Shown: positions 36,334 to 46,674, counted from the stretch's first letter. The stretch is DNA of 64,000 nt from Rhodobiaceae bacterium (GCA_018660505.1 JABJKE010000028.1:1-64000), one strand, 5' to 3'. Notes: generated from the sequence alone by a model not told the origin. Numbers and translations: made by a program.

Positions 36334-37188
36334 CTAAAGTTGCGCGCGCAAATTGCGCAACACATACCGTCGCGTCACTTGCCAGCTTAGAAAAATAGCC
36401 GCCAAGGGCAGGGGCGTGAGATAAATGAGAAAACCAGGGTTGCGTGCTTCCGCGATGAGCCCGCCGAGCGCATAGAAAAACACCACAGCCGCCGTTAAGC
36501 CCGCCATGGCCGCCAGACTGACGACGCGGATAAAATGCGCCTCGAAGCGGCGAGAGATATAGCCGTCATGGGCGCCAATTTGATGCAAGACATTTAAAAT
36601 TTCTTCATTGGCCAAAAGCCCCGCGCGAGTGGCGAATAAAATCACCGTCGCGGTGGCAAGCGTCACCATGGCCAGCACAAGCGCGGCGAATAATTCCAGT
36701 GCGCGGGCGGTGCTCTCTAGGGTTTCGCGCCATCGGCCATGGGTGTCGAGGCGCGCCCCCGGCGCCACGGCTTTTAATCTGGCCGATAGAGCCGCCGTCG
36801 GTAAATTTTCATTTGCCGCGGGGGTAATCTCGATGAGCAGCGGCAACGGCATATCTTCGCTAATATTGCCCGTGCCCAACCAAGGCTCCAACAGCGCCAC
36901 GAGATCATCGCGCGCCAAAACGCGCGAGGTGCCAATGCCGGGCGTGTCTTTTATTTCCCGCAAAACCGCGGGCAATTGATCTTCGGCCGATAATTGCGTG
37001 GTCTCGATAATTTGTACACTTATGGCGCTGGTGGCGCGCGCCAGCCAGCGGTCGGCGGCGCGCTCGGCCAAAATAGAACAGCCAAGCGCCAGACAGGCAA
37101 GAAAGGTCATCACCATGGTGACGGCGCTGAGCGCCGGTCCGGCCAGATTTTCTGGCGGCAAGAGAGTTGGTTTTACCGTGCCTGCCAT
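36334..37188 (-). CDS. ftsX: Cell division protein FtsX
   Basis: A 284-residue ABC-transporter-like membrane protein with four transmembrane helices (about residues 20-42, 164-186, 213-235 and 250-272) and a periplasmic loop after the first. With FtsE it couples ATP hydrolysis to cell-wall hydrolase activation at the septum. Its ATG overlaps the ftsE stop (TAATG). Confidence 0.92.
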   Translation of the reverse strand: MAGTVKPTLLPPENLAGPALSAVTMVMTFLACLALGCSILAERAADRWLARATSAISVQIIETTQLSAEDQLPAVLREIKDTPGIGTSRVLARDDLVALLEPWLGTGNISEDMPLPLLIEITPAANENLPTAALSARLKAVAPGARLDTHGRWRETLESTARALELFAALVLAMVTLATATVILFATRAGLLANEEILNVLHQIGAHDGYISRRFEAHFIRVVSLAAMAGLTAAVVFFYALGGLIAEARNPGFLIYLTPLPLAAIFLSWQVTRRYVLRNLRAQL

Positions 37189-37853
37189 TAGGCCGCTCCC
37201 AATTCGGTGAGCTGGCCGTCTTCTAGGTGCAGGCGTGGAAATTCAAAGTTTTCCCAAAGAAGCTTATCATGCGTGGCAATGACAATCGTCGTGCCCATTT
37301 TATTGAGCTCGACCAATAAACGCACCAGCCGCTCGCCCATCTCAGGGTCGACATTGCCGGTTGGCTCATCGGCAATGATAATTTTGGGTCGCGTCATCAC
37401 GGCGCGGGCAATGGCAACGCGTTGTTTCTCGCCGCCCGATAATGTGGCCGGCAGAGCCGATAATCGATCGCCCAAGCCCACCCAATTTAACAGCTCGACC
37501 GCATTGTCGTGCCAGCTCGAGGGGCGCTGCCCGGCGATACGCAAAGGCAGGGTGACATTGTCATAGACAGACAAATGCTCGATGAGGCGGAAGTCTTGAA
37601 ACACGACGCCGATTTGGCGCCGCATCAGCGCCAGTTTTTTGCGGCTCAACTGAGTGGTGTCTTGCCCCATCAGCGTCACCCGTCCGCCGCTGGGGCGATG
37701 GGCGAGAAAAATCAATTTGAGGAGCGAGGTTTTGCCAGCCCCAGAAGGCCCGGTGAGAAAACGAAAAGACCCTTGCGGAATATCGAGCGCGATATTCGTC
37801 AAAACATCTCGTCGGCTATCATAGCGCAGCGAAACATTGTCCATTCTAATCAT
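37188..37853 (-). CDS. ftsE: Cell division ATP-binding protein FtsE
   Basis: A 221-residue ABC ATPase. Walker A is [11 protein letters not shown], the signature [15 protein letters not shown] and Walker [11 protein letters not shown]. It partners FtsX. It is the first gene of the ftsE-ftsX-ydcF-DUF2125 group and lies 85 bases after lysA on the same strand; whether transcription continues from argH-lptM-lysA is open. Confidence 0.94.
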   Translation of the reverse strand: MIRMDNVSLRYDSRRDVLTNIALDIPQGSFRFLTGPSGAGKTSLLKLIFLAHRPSGGRVTLMGQDTTQLSRKKLALMRRQIGVVFQDFRLIEHLSVYDNVTLPLRIAGQRPSSWHDNAVELLNWVGLGDRLSALPATLSGGEKQRVAIARAVMTRPKIIIADEPTGNVDPEMGERLVRLLVELNKMGTTIVIATHDKLLWENFEFPRLHLEDGQLTELGAA

Positions 37854-37938
37854 TGGGTGACGCCTTCGGTCTGGTTTTCTTAAATCCTAGTGTGACAGAT
37901 TTGAGGGGGAGATGCACCCGTTTCCAAGTCGCGGGCGC

Positions 37939-39207
37939 TTACACCCAGTCGGGCAGGCTTTCGCGCTCTAACATGGCCTCATAGTCGGGGCGTGCGCGCA
38001 CCACGGCGAAACGGTGGCCGCTGACCAAGACTTCCGGCGCGGCCGGGCGGGTATTGTAGCTTGAGCCCAATACGGCGCCATAAGCACCAGCCGCAAAGAC
38101 TGCCAGTAAATCGCCTTCATCGGGCACGGGTAAGCTGCGGTCTTGACCCAAAAAGTCACCGCTCTCACACACTGGGCCCACGACATCCCAGACCAAAGCA
38201 TCGGCTTCCATTTCTTTGACCGGCTTAATATCGTGATAGGCGCCATATAATGTGGGGCGCATCAGCTCGGTCATCGCGGCATCGACAATCATAAAGTTTT
38301 TCGCGCGGCCCTGTTTGGCGCGAATGACGGAAGTTACCAAGACGCCTGCATTGGCAGCGATGAGCCGGCCCGGCTCCAGCATAATGGTGCAGCCTTTGTC
38401 GCCCAAAATATCGGCAATAAGATTGGCATAAACCGTCGGGTCGAGCGGGGGCTCATTATCGCGCGCATAAGGCACGCCGAGGCCGCCGCCCAAATCAAGC
38501 CGGTCGATGACATGGCCTTTTTCGCGCAAACGGGCGAGCAGGCCCGCCACTTTCTCAAACGCCAGACGAAACGGTTCCGTGTCGGTAATTTGGCTGCCGA
38601 TATGAATATCAATGCCGCGGGCTTCGACGCCCTCGAGGGTTTGCACATGGGCAAACCCCGCTTCGGCGTCTTCCCAGGCGATGCCAAATTTATTCTCGGC
38701 TTTGCCAGTCGAAATTTTTTCATGCGTGCCCGCGTCAATATCTGGGTTTACCCGCAGCGCTACTTGCGCCCGTTTTCCCATGCCTTTGGCCACCTCGGCC
38801 AGCATATCAATCTCAGATAGGCTCTCGACATTAAACTGCAAAATGCCGGCCTCTAAAGCGGCGTGCATTTCGTCGGCCGTTTTGCCGACGCCAGAAAAGA
38901 CGATTTTGCTTGGCTCAATCCCCGCCTTTAGCGCGCGCACCATTTCGCCTTGCGAAACAATATCAGCGCCCGCGCCTAATTTGGCCAAAGTGGCAATGAC
39001 GGCAATATTTGAATTGGCTTTTACCGAATAGCAAATCAGCCGGTCTTCGAGGCCCGCATCGGCCAGCGATTGATCCAGCACCGAGAAATGGCGTTCTAGC
39101 GTGGCCGTGGAATAGCAATAAAAAGGCGTCCCCACAGCTTGCGCAATCTCGGCGATTGCGATGTCCTCGGCATGTAAAGCGCCATCTCGATACAAGAAGT
39201 GATCCAT
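37939..39207 (-). CDS. lysA: Diaminopimelate decarboxylase
   Basis: A 422-residue fold-type III PLP enzyme making lysine from meso-diaminopimelate. The PLP lysine is in CYSVKANSN near residue 64; LGGGLGVPY and EPGRLIAANAG bind the phosphate, and CESGDFLGQDR is the active-site cysteine region. Its ATG begins one base after the lptM stop, and the set argH-lptM-lysA is a typical proteobacterial order. Confidence 0.96.
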   Translation of the reverse strand: MDHFLYRDGALHAEDIAIAEIAQAVGTPFYCYSTATLERHFSVLDQSLADAGLEDRLICYSVKANSNIAVIATLAKLGAGADIVSQGEMVRALKAGIEPSKIVFSGVGKTADEMHAALEAGILQFNVESLSEIDMLAEVAKGMGKRAQVALRVNPDIDAGTHEKISTGKAENKFGIAWEDAEAGFAHVQTLEGVEARGIDIHIGSQITDTEPFRLAFEKVAGLLARLREKGHVIDRLDLGGGLGVPYARDNEPPLDPTVYANLIADILGDKGCTIMLEPGRLIAANAGVLVTSVIRAKQGRAKNFMIVDAAMTELMRPTLYGAYHDIKPVKEMEADALVWDVVGPVCESGDFLGQDRSLPVPDEGDLLAVFAAGAYGAVLGSSYNTRPAAPEVLVSGHRFAVVRARPDYEAMLERESLPDWV

Positions 39208-39208
39208 T

Positions 39209-39346
39209 TTAACTCTCTATTTCCACAAAACCAATATCTGCCAAAGGCGCTGGCGGCAAGCTTAGGGGGCCGCGTTTGCCACAGGCCACGCTCGCGCCCA
39301 TAAAAACCGTCAGCACGAGGAGGGTGACACCCGAGCGCAGGCTCAC
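39209..39346 (-). CDS. lptM: Small lipoprotein, LptM/YifL family
   Basis: A 45-residue lipoprotein. A short hydrophobic signal ends in the lipobox ASVAC followed by [10 protein letters not shown], the hallmark of LptM. In E. coli LptM helps mature the LptD-LptE outer-membrane LPS translocon. The GTG start shares bases with the argH TGA (GTGA) and the stop lies one base before lysA. The position between argH and lysA supports the call. Confidence 0.88.
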   Translation of the reverse strand: MSLRSGVTLLVLTVFMGASVACGKRGPLSLPPAPLADIGFVEIES

Positions 39347-40740
39347 TGTCCCACCTCGCGGGCTTTCAACCAAGCCTGCCATTGCGCCACCATCGCGCGC
39401 ACATTATCGGGCGCCGTGCCCCCATAGCTGGTGCGGCTTTTCACGGAATTCTCCACACTCAAAACATCATAAATGCCTTGCGTAATGCTGGCGTGAACGC
39501 TTTGCATGTCTGCGAGGCTCAACTCATCGAGCAAGCAGGCTTTTTCTTCGGCCATGGCCACCAAGGCGCCTGTGGCGTGGTGGGCGTCGCGAAACGGCAA
39601 GCCCGCCTCGCGCACCAACCAGTCGGCTAAATCGGTGGCGGTGGAAAACCCACTGCCGGCGGCTGCGCGCATGGCGGTTGGATTGACGCCCAATGTATCC
39701 ATCATGCCAGCCATAGCGGCCAAACACAGCGAGAGACTGTCCAGCGCGTTGAACACGCCTTCTTTGTCTTCTTGCATGTCTTTCGAGTAAGCCAGCGGCA
39801 GGCCTTTCATGACGACAAACAGACCCGTCAGGGAGCCGATGATGCGACCCGATTTGGCGCGTATCAACTCAGCGGCGTCTGGATTGCGTTTCTGCGGCAT
39901 GATAGACGAGCCCGTCGAGAAAGCATCTGGCAGCGTGAAAAAGCCAAAATTCGGCGTCGCAAAAACCACAATCTCTTCGGCCAAACGCGACAGATGGGTG
40001 GCGCAAATCGCCGCCGCCGAGAGCGCTTCCAGCGCAAAATCACGCGCCGAGACACTGTCCATACTATTGCCCGTTGGCGCGTCGAAGCCCAAAGCTTGCG
40101 CCGTCGCATGGCGGTCGATGTCAAAGCCTGTGCCGGCCAGAGCGGCCGCCCCCAAGGGGCTTTCGTTCAGCCGCTTGCGGGCATCCATCAGGCGTCCGTG
40201 GTCGCGCGACAGCATTTCGACATAGGCCAACATATGGTGGCCAAAGCTCACCGGTTGGGCCGGTTGTAAATGGGTGAAGCCCGGCATAATCGTATCGGCA
40301 TGCGCCTCGGCTTTGGCCACAAGGACGCCCATCAGCCTGCTGATTTGCGCCGCCAAATGGTCGAGCGTGTCGCGCACATAAAGCCGAAAATCGGTCGCCA
40401 CTTGGTCATTGCGCGAGCGCGCCGTGTGCAAGCGTCCGGCAGTGGCGCCAATCAGCTCAGCGAGGCGCGCCTCAATATTCATGTGAATATCTTCGAGCGC
40501 GCGCGAGAAGGTAAACTCGCCCGCCTCCATTTCGGCCAGAATTTGGCTCAAACCTTGGCTTATCGAAGCGCCATCCTCGGCTGAAATAATGCCCTGGGCC
40601 ACCAACATTTCGGCATGCGCCAGCGATCCACGGATATCTTGCGCAAACAGACGCTGGTCAAATCCGATGGATGCGTTTATCTCTTCCATTATGTCGTCAG
40701 GACCGCCACCGAACCGGCCGCCCCACATGCGATTGCTCAT
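39343..40740 (-). CDS. argH: Argininosuccinate lyase
   Basis: A 465-residue fumarase-superfamily enzyme that splits argininosuccinate into arginine and fumarate. The signature [12 protein letters not shown] is intact, and the N-terminal MWGGRFGG is typical. It leads the argH-lptM-lysA operon and is divergent from tlpA with 31 bases between the two starts, so the promoters must overlap. Confidence 0.97.
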   Translation of the reverse strand: MSNRMWGGRFGGGPDDIMEEINASIGFDQRLFAQDIRGSLAHAEMLVAQGIISAEDGASISQGLSQILAEMEAGEFTFSRALEDIHMNIEARLAELIGATAGRLHTARSRNDQVATDFRLYVRDTLDHLAAQISRLMGVLVAKAEAHADTIMPGFTHLQPAQPVSFGHHMLAYVEMLSRDHGRLMDARKRLNESPLGAAALAGTGFDIDRHATAQALGFDAPTGNSMDSVSARDFALEALSAAAICATHLSRLAEEIVVFATPNFGFFTLPDAFSTGSSIMPQKRNPDAAELIRAKSGRIIGSLTGLFVVMKGLPLAYSKDMQEDKEGVFNALDSLSLCLAAMAGMMDTLGVNPTAMRAAAGSGFSTATDLADWLVREAGLPFRDAHHATGALVAMAEEKACLLDELSLADMQSVHASITQGIYDVLSVENSVKSRTSYGGTAPDNVRAMVAQWQAWLKAREVGQ

Positions 40741-40771
40741 TGTACCATTTCCCTTTTAGGAGGCTTGTATC

Positions 40772-41401
40772 TTGTCACAATTTAGTCGATTTGTCCGCTC
40801 TCGTAAGCGCCGTTTTGTGACCCTGGTTGTCTTGGGTGTTTTTGCCCTTGCAGGCGTTCAAACCCTATACAAGAAGGAGGGTGGGCAAAGCAAGGCAGAG
40901 AGTGAAAAAACCACCTCCGCCGCGCGCGCCAAGGGGGGGGGGCAAGCGCCAGATAATTTCATCACCCACGCGGCCCCCAAAGCGCTGCCGCGCTTGGCGC
41001 TGCAAAACGCCGACAAAGCGCCGCTGTCTTTGGCCGCCTTTCAAGGCGAGCTATTGGTGGTTAATTTTTGGGCGACATGGTGCGCCCCGTGCCGCAAAGA
41101 AATGCCGCAGCTCGACGCTTTGGCGCAACGCTACGCCGATAAAAAAGTCCGCGTCATCGCGCTTTCCGTCGACCGTGGGGGGGCACAAAAACCAGAGGCG
41201 TTTCTCAATGATTTGGGCGTCGCCCATTTAACCCGCGCCTATGACCCGAGCTATAAATCAGCCCGCGCGGCCAAACTCATTGGCCTGCCGACAACCCTCT
41301 TGGTATCGCCAGAGGGGTTGGAAATTGGAAGATTGGCAGGTGAGGCGGATTGGGATAGCCCAGACGTCCATGCTTTGCTGGATGCCTATTTGGCCGATTA
41401 G
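40772..41401 (+). CDS. TlpA-type thiol-disulfide oxidoreductase
   Basis: A 209-residue membrane-anchored, periplasmic thioredoxin-like protein. It has a basic N-terminus, one transmembrane helix (about residues 14-31), a low-complexity linker and then a TlpA domain with the active site WCAPC. It likely reduces periplasmic disulfides, for example in cytochrome c or oxidase maturation. The start is TTG 8 bases after AGGAGG. The linker contains a run of ten G (40933-40942), read as Lys-Gly-Gly-Gly. The stop overlaps that of the opposite-strand gene. Confidence 0.88.
   Translation: MSQFSRFVRSRKRRFVTLVVLGVFALAGVQTLYKKEGGQSKAESEKTTSAARAKGGGQAPDNFITHAAPKALPRLALQNADKAPLSLAAFQGELLVVNFWATWCAPCRKEMPQLDALAQRYADKKVRVIALSVDRGGAQKPEAFLNDLGVAHLTRAYDPSYKSARAAKLIGLPTTLLVSPEGLEIGRLAGEADWDSPDVHALLDAYLAD
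40933..40942 (+). repeat. G10 homopolymer inside tlpA
   Basis: Ten consecutive G lie in the linker-coding part of the TlpA-like gene, before the catalytic domain. A one-base slip would shift the frame upstream of the CxxC site. A second run of seven G lies in the same gene near 41178. Confidence 0.9.
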
Positions 41402-42276
41402 CGGGTGGGAACGGGCGCGTCGCCGCTATAGTCGTAAAAGCCTTTGCCGGTCTTGCGACCGAGCCAGCCCGCTTCGACATATTTAACCAATAAAGGACAC
41501 GGGCGATATTTGCTGTCGCCCAGCCCTTCGTGCAGCACTTGCATGATGCTCAGGCAGGTGTCGAGGCCAATGAAATCGGCCAGCTCAAATGGGCCCATGC
41601 GATGATTGGCCCCCAAGCGCATGGCTTTATCGATGCTATCGACACTGCCCACGCCTTCGTAAAGCGTGAAAGCGGCTTCATTGATCATCGGTAGCAAAAT
41701 GCGATTGACGATAAAGGCTGGAAAATCTTCGGCCACACAGGCGGTTTTGCCCAAAGTTTCGACAATCGCTTGCGTGGTTTCAAATGTGTCTTGCGAGGTC
41801 GCGATGCCGCGAATGATTTCCACCAATTGCATCACCGGCACGGGGTTCATGAAATGCATGCCGATGAATTGCTCTGGCCTATCGGTCGCCGCCGCCAGGC
41901 GGGTGATGGAAATAGAAGATGTATTGGAAGCGATAATCGCATCGGGCGAGAGCACCGAGCTGACTTCGCGTAAAATTTCAATTTTAATGGCTTCGTTTTC
42001 GCTGGCCGCTTCAATGGCCAAATCGACCTCGGCCATGGCGCCTAAATTGGTCGCTGGATGAATGCGCGCCAGTGCCGCTTCGCTATCGGCTTCGGCTAAT
42101 TTACCCGACGCGATTTGGCGCCCCATATTGCCCGTTATCGTGGCAATACCGGCTTCAATGCGGTCTTGGGAAATATCATTGAGAAGGACACGGAAGCCGG
42201 ACAAAGCAAAGACGTGCGCAATGCCACATCCCATTTGTCCGGCTCCAATAATGCCAACGGTTTTTGCGTCAGACAT
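41398..42276 (-). CDS. 3-hydroxybutyryl-CoA dehydrogenase family protein
   Basis: A 292-residue NAD-dependent 3-hydroxyacyl-CoA dehydrogenase. The Rossmann motif is [12 protein letters not shown] at residues 10-21; [13 protein letters not shown] carries the catalytic histidine, and LPMINEAAF and [12 protein letters not shown] lie in the dimerisation part. It interconverts acetoacetyl-CoA or 3-ketoacyl-CoA and the 3-hydroxy form. It follows etfB-etfA by 26 bases, the usual alphaproteobacterial trio. Its stop overlaps the tlpA stop by 4 bases. Confidence 0.93.
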   Translation of the reverse strand: MSDAKTVGIIGAGQMGCGIAHVFALSGFRVLLNDISQDRIEAGIATITGNMGRQIASGKLAEADSEAALARIHPATNLGAMAEVDLAIEAASENEAIKIEILREVSSVLSPDAIIASNTSSISITRLAAATDRPEQFIGMHFMNPVPVMQLVEIIRGIATSQDTFETTQAIVETLGKTACVAEDFPAFIVNRILLPMINEAAFTLYEGVGSVDSIDKAMRLGANHRMGPFELADFIGLDTCLSIMQVLHEGLGDSKYRPCPLLVKYVEAGWLGRKTGKGFYDYSGDAPVPTR

Positions 42277-42302
42277 GTGTCCTCTTTCGGGGCGAGCGCT
42301 GA

Positions 42303-43244
42303 TTAAAAACCGGCTTTGCCCAGTTCTTCTTCGAGTTCAGGTACGGCGGTAAATAAATCAGCCACCAGACCGTAATCCGCGACTTGGAAAATCGGCGCTT
42401 CTTCGTCTTTGTTAATCGCCACAATGACTTTCGAATCTTTCATACCCGCCAAATGCTGAATGGCACCCGAGATACCGACCGCAATATAAAGGTCGGGGGC
42501 CACCACTTTACCGGTTTGGCCGACTTGATAATCATTGGGCACAAAGCCCGCATCCACGGCCGCGCGCGAGGCACCCATAGCGGCGCCCAATTGGTCGGCC
42601 ACTTTTTCCAACATCGGGAAATTTTCGCCAGACTGCATGCCACGGCCACCCGAAACCACAATCTTGGCCGAGGTTAGCTCTGGACGGTCAGACTTGGTCA
42701 GCTCTTCCGAGATGAACTCAGAAAGGCTTGGATTATCTGCCGCGCTGAGCGCTTCGACGCTGGCACTACCGGTTTCGGCAGCGGCGGCAAAGGCGGTAGA
42801 GCGGATGGTGATGGCTTTTTGGCCTTCGTTGACTTTCACCGTTTGAATGGCATTGCCTGCATAAATCGGACGCTCAAAAGTCGTTGCATCCAGCACGGCT
42901 GTGATGTCCGACACTTGGCTGCAATCCAGAAGGGCGGCAATGCGTGGGGTGAAGTTTTTCCCATTGGTCGAAGCCGGCGTTGCAATCGTGGCATATCCGG
43001 AGGCAATGCCGACAACCAAAGCAGCCATTGGCTCCGCCAGTTGCTTGTCATATTGGGCGTCGTCGGCCAATAGAACTTTGGCAACGCCTTCCAATTTGGC
43101 CGCTTGGTCGGCGACGCTTGCGCACCCGCTACCCGCGACGAGAACATGTAACTCGCCGCCCATTTGGGCGGCCGCGGTTACCGATTTGACGGTTGCATCG
43201 GCGAGGGTTTCATTATTGTGTTCAGCAATTAGCAGCGTATTCAT
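42303..43244 (-). CDS. etfA: Electron transfer flavoprotein alpha subunit
   Basis: A 313-residue FAD-binding subunit. The C-terminal FAD domain carries [34 protein letters not shown] and [12 protein letters not shown], all family hallmarks. It accepts electrons from acyl-CoA dehydrogenases and passes them to ETF:ubiquinone oxidoreductase. Its ATG overlaps the etfB stop (TAATG). Confidence 0.96.
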   Translation of the reverse strand: MNTLLIAEHNNETLADATVKSVTAAAQMGGELHVLVAGSGCASVADQAAKLEGVAKVLLADDAQYDKQLAEPMAALVVGIASGYATIATPASTNGKNFTPRIAALLDCSQVSDITAVLDATTFERPIYAGNAIQTVKVNEGQKAITIRSTAFAAAAETGSASVEALSAADNPSLSEFISEELTKSDRPELTSAKIVVSGGRGMQSGENFPMLEKVADQLGAAMGASRAAVDAGFVPNDYQVGQTGKVVAPDLYIAVGISGAIQHLAGMKDSKVIVAINKDEEAPIFQVADYGLVADLFTAVPELEEELGKAGF

Positions 43245-43996
43245 TACAAGACTCCTGCTTCGTTTTTCAGTTTATCGACCAAATCGGCGACAGTTTCTAC
43301 TTTCACACCGGCTTCGCGTTCGGCGGGCTCGGTGACTTTCACGATTTCCAAACGCGGCGCGGCATCTACGCCGTAATCTGCCAAGTCTTTTTCATCGATC
43401 GGTTTTTTCTTCGCTTTCATAATATTCGGCAGCGAAGCATAGCGTGGCTCGTTCAAGCGCAAATCTGTGGTCACAATCGCCGGCAGGTTGATTTTCAGGC
43501 TTTGTAGGCCCCCATCAATCTCGCGGGTGATGTTCAGCTTATCGCCATCTACACTCAACTCAGAAGCAAATGTGCCCTGGCTCCAGCCCAGAAGCGCGGC
43601 CAGCATTTGGCCAGTCTGATTGTTGTCACCATCAATCGCCTGTTTGCCGAGAATAACCATATCAGGCTTTTCTTCTTCGACAACGGCTTTCAATACTTTG
43701 GCAATGCCCAGCGGTTCCATGTCGGTTTCGGTTTTCACCAAAATGCCGCGGTCAGCGCCCATAGCAAGCGCGGTGCGGATGGTTTCTTGGGTCTGTGCCG
43801 GCCCGATGGACACCACAACAATCTCCGTTGCCGTGCCCGCTTCTTGCAAGCGAACGGCTTCTTCGATGGCGATTTCGCAGAACGGGTTCATCGACATTTT
43901 TACATTGGCTAGATCAACGCCCGATTGGTCCGGTTTCACCCGAATTTTGACGTTGTAGTCCACTACGCGTTTGACGGGGACAAGGATTTTCATCAT
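43244..43996 (-). CDS. etfB: Electron transfer flavoprotein beta subunit
   Basis: A 250-residue ETF beta subunit binding AMP. The N-terminus [17 protein letters not shown] and the segment [16 protein letters not shown] are diagnostic. Two ATGs in a row are possible starts; the second gives the usual N-terminus. A candidate promoter lies about 40 bases upstream. It heads the etfB-etfA-hydroxyacyl-CoA dehydrogenase operon. Confidence 0.96.
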   Translation of the reverse strand: MMKILVPVKRVVDYNVKIRVKPDQSGVDLANVKMSMNPFCEIAIEEAVRLQEAGTATEIVVVSIGPAQTQETIRTALAMGADRGILVKTETDMEPLGIAKVLKAVVEEEKPDMVILGKQAIDGDNNQTGQMLAALLGWSQGTFASELSVDGDKLNITREIDGGLQSLKINLPAIVTTDLRLNEPRYASLPNIMKAKKKPIDEKDLADYGVDAAPRLEIVKVTEPAEREAGVKVETVADLVDKLKNEAGVL

Positions 43997-44037
43997 TCAA
44001 TCTCCAATAGTTGGCGCACATGCGCTCTGAGACGCAA

Positions 44038-44066
44038 TTCTTAGTGAATTGGGGCAAATAAGTCAA
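44038..44066 (-). promoter_or_regulatory. Candidate promoter of the etfBA operon
   Basis: On the minus strand TTGACT (44066-44061) and TAAGAA (44043-44038) are separated by 17 bases. The -35 is strong (5 of 6), the -10 weak (3 of 6). The predicted start lies about 35 bases before etfB. Confidence 0.35.
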
Positions 44067-44139
44067 TTGACCAGCCGTGGGGCGCCTGCGTCAAAACGAC
44101 CTTAAGATAGGCGGCAAGACAGGCGGCAAAATCATCGCT

Positions 44140-44706
44140 TTATCGGTTGGCGCCCGGCACCCATAAGACATCTTTTTGGCCATTGGCATTGGCGGCGCGC
44201 GCTGCGACGAACAATAAATCGGACGCCCGATTGATATATTGGCGCGCGCTATCTGAAAACACATCGCCGCCTTCGCTGGCCGCGCTCAAGAGGCGCTCGG
44301 CATTGCGAATAATCGTGCGCGCCAAATGCAAATGCGCCGCCGCAGGCGTGCCCCCGGGTAAGACGAAACTATCGAGCGGCGCCAAAGCCTCGTTCATCGC
44401 GTCTATTTCATCTTCCAAGCGTTTTACTTGCGCGGGGGTTACCCGCAAGGCCTCAAAAGCATCGGTTTCAGGGGTCGCTAAATCAGCGCCCAGATCGAAG
44501 AAATCATTTTGCAGGCGCTGCAAAACGGCGTCTAAATCGGGTTGGTCTTGGGTATAAAGACGCGCCAGACCAAGGGCGGCATTGGCTTCATCTACCGCCC
44601 CATAGACGCCAATGCGCTGGTCATGTTTGGCGCGGCGCGAGCCATCGGCCAATTGCGTCGAGCCATCGTCGCCCGCACGGGTATAGATTTTGTTCAATTT
44701 AACCAT
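44140..44706 (-). CDS. Cob(I)alamin adenosyltransferase, PduO type
   Basis: A 188-residue ATP:cob(I)alamin adenosyltransferase that makes adenosylcobalamin. The N-terminal KIYTRAGDDGSTQLADG ATP-binding stretch and the C-terminal YINRASDLLFVAAR are hallmarks. Its product is the cofactor of methylmalonyl-CoA and ethylmalonyl-CoA mutases. It lies downstream of the HIG1-type gene (23-base gap) and upstream of etfB. I start at MVKLNK (44706). Confidence 0.93.
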   Translation of the reverse strand: MVKLNKIYTRAGDDGSTQLADGSRRAKHDQRIGVYGAVDEANAALGLARLYTQDQPDLDAVLQRLQNDFFDLGADLATPETDAFEALRVTPAQVKRLEDEIDAMNEALAPLDSFVLPGGTPAAAHLHLARTIIRNAERLLSAASEGGDVFSDSARQYINRASDLLFVAARAANANGQKDVLWVPGANR

Positions 44707-44729
44707 CGTCAAATGCCGTCCCTAAAAGC

Positions 44730-44918
44730 CTAGCCGCCAGACAGATAAACGCCCAGCATGACCAGAACAATAGTGCCAAATTGCAGCCCCACACGCCAGC
44801 GCATAAGTTTTTGCGAGGTCGAGGTCGAGCCATTGCGAAGCATGTTCACCAGCCCCGCGAGCAATACCAGCGTGACGGCAGCCAAGCCAAGGGGAATAAG
44901 GTAGCTAAAAACATCCAT
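44730..44918 (-). CDS. HIG1-domain / twin-transmembrane small protein
   Basis: A 62-residue protein with two transmembrane helices separated by a short loop with the HIG1-like motif QKLMRWRVGLQ. HIG1 proteins in mitochondria and alphaproteobacteria associate with respiratory complexes, notably cytochrome oxidase. It sits between the long acyl-CoA dehydrogenase gene and the adenosyltransferase gene on the same strand. The role here is inferred from the domain. Confidence 0.82.
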   Translation of the reverse strand: MDVFSYLIPLGLAAVTLVLLAGLVNMLRNGSTSTSQKLMRWRVGLQFGTIVLVMLGVYLSGG

Positions 44919-44951
44919 GCTCGTTTCCTTTCTTTACACCGAAGGTGCGCT

Positions 44952-46589
44952 TTACACCGAAGTGGTGCCCATTTCTTCGAGGCGCCGCGCGATGATATCG
45001 GCCTGAATTTCTGCCGCGCCCTCAAAAATATTCAATATCCGCGCATCGCATAAAACCCGACTGATGGGATATTCTAGCGCAAACCCATTGCCGCCATGAA
45101 TTTGCAAACCATTGTCCGCGCCCGCCCAAGCGACGCGTGCGGCCAGTAATTTAGCCATGCCCGCTTCTAGGTCGCAGCGTTCGCCTTGGTCTTTTTTGCG
45201 CGCGGCGAAATAAGTCAATTGGCGCGCGGCCAAAATTTCTGCCGCCATCATCACCAATTTGCCAGATACCCGCTCGAAATTATAAATCGCTTTGCCAAAT
45301 TGTTTTCTATCGGTCGCATAGGTAAAGGCCAGCTCCAGCGCGTTTTGCGCCACGCCAATGGCGCGCGCCGCGGTTTGAATGCGGGCGCTCTCGAACGTTT
45401 CCATCAATTGTTTAAAGCCCTTGCCAGTCTCGCCTCCCAGCACGGCGTCTTCTGGCACAGCAAAACCATCAAAGGCGATGTCATATTCTTTCATGCCGCG
45501 ATAGCCCAAAACCTCAATCTCGCCGCCTTGCATGCCTTCCGCTGGAAACGGCGTTTGGTCATCGCCGCGTGGCTTTTCGGCCAAAAACATGCTCAGGCCG
45601 CGGTGGCCTTTCACATCGGCTTCGCTGCGCACCAAAAGCGTCATCACATCGGCGCGCGCGCCGTGGGTAATCCAGGTTTTGGCGCCGATAATCTCATAGC
45701 CGGTGGCGGTTTTTTTGGCCCGTGTGGCTAGGCTGGCCAAATCCGAGCCCGTATTGGGTTCGGTAAACACGGCGGTCGGCAATAAGGAGCCATTGGCAAT
45801 GCGCGGGAGATAATTTTGTTTTTGCTCGGGCGTGCCATTTTGCAAAATCAATTCGGCCGCAATATCCGTGCGCGTGCCCAGCGAACCGACGCCGATATAG
45901 CCGCGCGATAATTCTTCCGACACCACACACATGGCTTGTTTACCTAACCCCATGCCGCCAAATTCTTCTGGCACGGTGAGCCCAAAGACGCCCAATTGGC
46001 CAAGCTCTTCAATCAGCGGAAGCGGGATTAGCTCGTCGCGCAAATGCCACCCATGCGCATGGGGAATAACTTTTTCATCGGCAAAACGGCGAAACTGATC
46101 GCGAATCATCGTGTGGGTTTCATCGAGCCCGGCATCGGCTTCGATTTGCCCTTGGGCCAGCATAAGCTGCGCCATGCTGGCGCGGCGTTGGGCGGTATTG
46201 GCATGGGCGCGCAAATGCTCCACATCGCCATCGTCAAAACCGGGCAAGCCATCGGCAAAACCCAAATCGCTGGGACGCACGATTTCGCCTTGGCTCATCG
46301 GCAGACCGCCAACCAATTGATTGAGATATTCGCCGAAAATAATCAGCGTGAGGTTCTGCTCCAGCTCGCCCAGCCGCTGGTTCATCTGGCTGGCATAGGC
46401 GCTCATTTGTGCCAGCGTCTCGAGATAAGTGGCGGCCCACGCGCGGCCATGACGGCCAAATTGGTCCATGCCTTCGGGCGCGGGCGCGCGCAAAGCGGCG
46501 CGCAAAGGGTCGAGCGCGGCATTGGCTTTGGGCAGCCGTGCCAAGAGGTCGAGGGTTTCTTGCGGGGTGATTTTCTCTACAGCAGTCAT
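44952..46589 (-). CDS. Acyl-CoA dehydrogenase, probable methylsuccinyl-CoA dehydrogenase
   Basis: A 545-residue acyl-CoA dehydrogenase, about 150 residues longer than usual because of an N-terminal helical extension. The catalytic core runs from about residue 155 and has TAVFTEPNTGSDLA, TWITHGARADV, QIHGGNGFALEYPISRVLCD and IFEGAAEIQADIIARRL. The extension and the C-terminal motif are features I associate with (2S)-methylsuccinyl-CoA dehydrogenase of the ethylmalonyl-CoA pathway. Near neighbours are a cobalamin adenosyltransferase and EtfAB, both needed by that pathway. A general medium-chain acyl-CoA dehydrogenase is the alternative. Confidence 0.8.
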   Translation of the reverse strand: MTAVEKITPQETLDLLARLPKANAALDPLRAALRAPAPEGMDQFGRHGRAWAATYLETLAQMSAYASQMNQRLGELEQNLTLIIFGEYLNQLVGGLPMSQGEIVRPSDLGFADGLPGFDDGDVEHLRAHANTAQRRASMAQLMLAQGQIEADAGLDETHTMIRDQFRRFADEKVIPHAHGWHLRDELIPLPLIEELGQLGVFGLTVPEEFGGMGLGKQAMCVVSEELSRGYIGVGSLGTRTDIAAELILQNGTPEQKQNYLPRIANGSLLPTAVFTEPNTGSDLASLATRAKKTATGYEIIGAKTWITHGARADVMTLLVRSEADVKGHRGLSMFLAEKPRGDDQTPFPAEGMQGGEIEVLGYRGMKEYDIAFDGFAVPEDAVLGGETGKGFKQLMETFESARIQTAARAIGVAQNALELAFTYATDRKQFGKAIYNFERVSGKLVMMAAEILAARQLTYFAARKKDQGERCDLEAGMAKLLAARVAWAGADNGLQIHGGNGFALEYPISRVLCDARILNIFEGAAEIQADIIARRLEEMGTTSV

Positions 46590-46674
46590 GCCGACAGACT
46601 ATCGGTTTTTAACACGAAGGCAAGGCTCGCCAGCCCGCTTTGGCCCGGTTTGCGATGGGCGAAAGGTCGCGGCT

